Below are positions 7,755 to 8,805 of a DNA stretch of 8,805 bases, piece by piece. The position numbers and the translations under genes were made by a program. This stretch comes from a bacterium (GTDB taxonomy: Bacteria; Verrucomicrobiota; Verrucomicrobiae; Limisphaerales; J093). Position 1 is the stretch's first letter. Every line of letters begins with the position of its first letter. The notes under the pieces were generated by a model. That model was given only the letters and a program-made list of their open reading frames with translations. It did no database searches and was not told the DNA's origin. The stretch lies in NCBI GenBank assembly GCA_021839785.1, contig JAKCAB010000402.1, forward strand, positions 1 through 8,805, given 5' to 3'.

Positions 7755-7971
7755 GGCACAAACCTGCGTTCAGCGGGAGCCGCCGAACGCACAACCAAAG
7801 AGCATAGTGAGCTTTGCATCGGGATTTCGCGAGGCAAACGCGACGACCTGCCTGCCTTCCCAAGTGGGATCCAGGAATTAGTCCGCTTGTGCCGTCGCCC
7901 GCTATGTCTAATGACCAGGCGAGCCTCCGTCAACGCCGGCATACAAGATATAAGTTAGGCTGGCAGTATTA
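7755..7971. other. Intergenic region between the HAD gene and sdhC (promoter and leader)
   Basis: 217 nt without a credible gene, visibly less GC-rich than the coding DNA near its HAD-proximal end (7935-7980). It contains the candidate sdh promoters and, within the predicted leader, a small inverted repeat TCCCA-AG-TGGGA (7858-7869) framed by CCTG (7851-7854) and CAGG (7872-7875). There is no T-run after it and no riboswitch I recognise. Short open frames on both strands look non-coding. Confidence 0.5.
7905..7933 (-). promoter_or_regulatory. Candidate sigma70-type promoter of the sdh operon
   Basis: On the minus strand TTGACG (7933-7928, 5 of 6 matches to the -35 consensus) is followed after 17 bp by TAGACA (7910-7905, 3 of 6 matches to the -10 consensus). 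Transcription would start near 7898 and give a leader of about 145 nt before sdhC. A second, weaker pair, TTAATA (7975-7970) and TATATC (7952-7947) with 17 bp between, lies just upstream and overlaps the end of the HAD gene. Neither is proven. Confidence 0.38.
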
Positions 7972-8673
7972 TTAAGCATAGCTTGAAGTCCGCTTGAGCT
8001 GGGCGTGAGCGGGTAATTCGGCCAGCGACGCGATCCACCCGGTGGCCATGGGGGCCGCCCGGCCGGTCCGTGCCAGCCCGACCGCCCGCAAGCCGGCCCG
8101 GCGGGCGCCGCACACGTCGGCGTCCCAACTGTCGCCCACGTGGAGCGTGGCGGCGGGCGGCACCCCCAGCGCCTGGGCGGCCCAGGCGAAAATGCGAGGG
8201 TCCGGCTTGTGCGCGCCGACTTCACAAGACACTGCGATCACCTCGAAATGCCGTTCCAAGTCCAACGCCCGCAACAACGGCCGCAGCCGGTCGTCCCAGT
8301 TCGACACCACCGCCAGTCGGAACCCGCGCCGGCGCAGCGCGGACAGCGCGGGCACCACGTCGTCGAACACACGCCACGGATCGGGGCGGGCGAAGTGGGC
8401 GTAAAGATCGGCAAAAAATTCGGGATCGCCCGCCACCGCACTCAGCCCCGCGAACGTCTCGGCCACCAGGCGGGCCCACGCGGTGCGTGAATAGTCGAAC
8501 CGGACTCCCGCCCGCTGCCAGGCCGCCGCAAAGCGGCGCGTCACCTTGTCTGGATCGAGCCCGCGCTCGCCGTGTCGTGCGGCCACTTCGGCGTAAACGC
8601 GCCCAACTGAAGGCCAGGGTTCGATCAACGTCCCGCCGACATCGAACGAGATGGCCTGAATGGGCAGGTTCAT
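7972..8673 (-). CDS. HAD-superfamily hydrolase (HAD-IA, HDHD3/REG-2-like)
   Basis: Predicted cytoplasmic phosphatase-type hydrolase of unknown substrate. From the ATG at 8673 the protein has 233 residues and all four HAD motifs in order: motif I FDVGGTL with nucleophile Asp 11, a helical cap (about 20-100), motif II VVSNWD (Ser 124), motif III Lys 156 in GAHKPDP, and motif IV HVGDSWDADVCGARRAG (Asp 181 and Asp 185, Mg binding). Motif I is D-V-G-G-T: the second Asp, the general acid/base of classical HAD phosphatases, is Gly, as I recall for HDHD3/REG-2-like members. An in-frame TTG at 8697 would add 8 residues; the ATG gives the compact N-terminus usual for the family. It runs in the same direction as sdh but 217 nt upstream, with a promoter candidate between, so it is probably a separate unit. 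Candidate substrates include sugar phosphates or 2-haloacids; the sequence does not decide. Confidence 0.88.
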   Translation of the reverse strand: MNLPIQAISFDVGGTLIEPWPSVGRVYAEVAARHGERGLDPDKVTRRFAAAWQRAGVRFDYSRTAWARLVAETFAGLSAVAGDPEFFADLYAHFARPDPWRVFDDVVPALSALRRRGFRLAVVSNWDDRLRPLLRALDLERHFEVIAVSCEVGAHKPDPRIFAWAAQALGVPPAATLHVGDSWDADVCGARRAGLRAVGLARTGRAAPMATGWIASLAELPAHAQLKRTSSYA

Positions 8674-8805
8674 TCGCGTAGGTCCAAACGCTCGCAAGGA
8701 TGGAACTCACCAGGCTGGCCAACCAAGGTCGCGTGCAAGCCCGCGCAACCCGCCGGCCTTCCGCTCACGGATACGCCTGGTCCAGCTCCTGAAATCGCTT
8801 GTACT
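8674..8805. other. Unassigned window edge upstream of the HAD gene
   Basis: 132 nt with no gene I can name. Two minus-strand frames are open from the edge and could be the tail of an upstream gene: one reads YKRFQELDQAYP then stop (TGA 8767-8765); the other runs 32 codons to a stop near 8708. There is too little sequence to choose between them or to call either one. Confidence 0.3.

Noticed and set aside
7751..7942. 63-codon minus-strand frame ending in an ATGA overlap with the sdhC start
   Set aside because: The overlap is suggestive of coupling, but the third codon positions are not GC-enriched like the neighbours, the product is Arg-rich without motif, and there is no ribosome site. It more likely is the untranslated leader.
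7904..7975. 23-codon plus-strand frame in the sdh upstream region
   Set aside because: Too short, no ribosome binding site, and antisense to the promoter region.
8700..8792. 30-codon plus-strand frame starting ATGGAACTCACC
   Set aside because: Short and without motif; it runs against the likely direction of transcription of this edge.

Overview
This is a GC-rich bacterial chromosomal segment, about 60-65 % GC by eye, with tightly packed genes. The organism is probably a Gram-negative of the PVC/Bacteroidota sphere, most likely a Verrucomicrobiota (Pedosphaera/Limisphaerales-like). That placement is an inference from four things: a three-gene succinate dehydrogenase with a five-helix b558-type cytochrome, an ORF6N-domain gene, weak Shine-Dalgarno signals, and GC-rich codon use.

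Layout. The plus strand carries a phosphate-type two-component pair: a PhoB/OmpR-like response regulator whose first ~20 residues are cut off by the window edge (3-629), then a PhoR-like PAS/HisKA/HATPase kinase (723-1904). Next comes formate-tetrahydrofolate ligase (1961-3601), which has a promoter-like sequence placed so that transcription would begin at its ATG. It converges, with only 7 nt between the stop codons, on the minus-strand sdh operon. In transcription order this operon is sdhC (7754-6978), sdhA (6976-5054), an ORF6N-domain DNA-binding protein gene (5038-4349) and sdhB (4352-3609). Upstream of it lie a 217-nt promoter/leader region and a HAD-superfamily hydrolase gene on the same strand (8673-7972). 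The last ~130 nt (8674-8805) cannot be assigned.

How the genes work together. SdhCAB forms the membrane succinate:quinone oxidoreductase (complex II or fumarate reductase) of the TCA cycle and respiratory chain. Fhs feeds formate into one-carbon metabolism as 10-formyl-THF. The two-component pair senses a signal (probably phosphate status) and controls target genes not seen here. No tRNA, rRNA, CRISPR array, insertion sequence or phage module was seen.

The most unusual point is the ORF6N gene, of a family typical of phage and mobile DNA, placed as a cistron between sdhA and sdhB. Its stop codon overlaps the sdhB start as ATGA. Its coding sequence contains two TCACA-N3-TGTGA palindromes 63 bp apart. 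I found no convincing complete new multi-gene system; most of the window is ordinary core metabolism and regulation.
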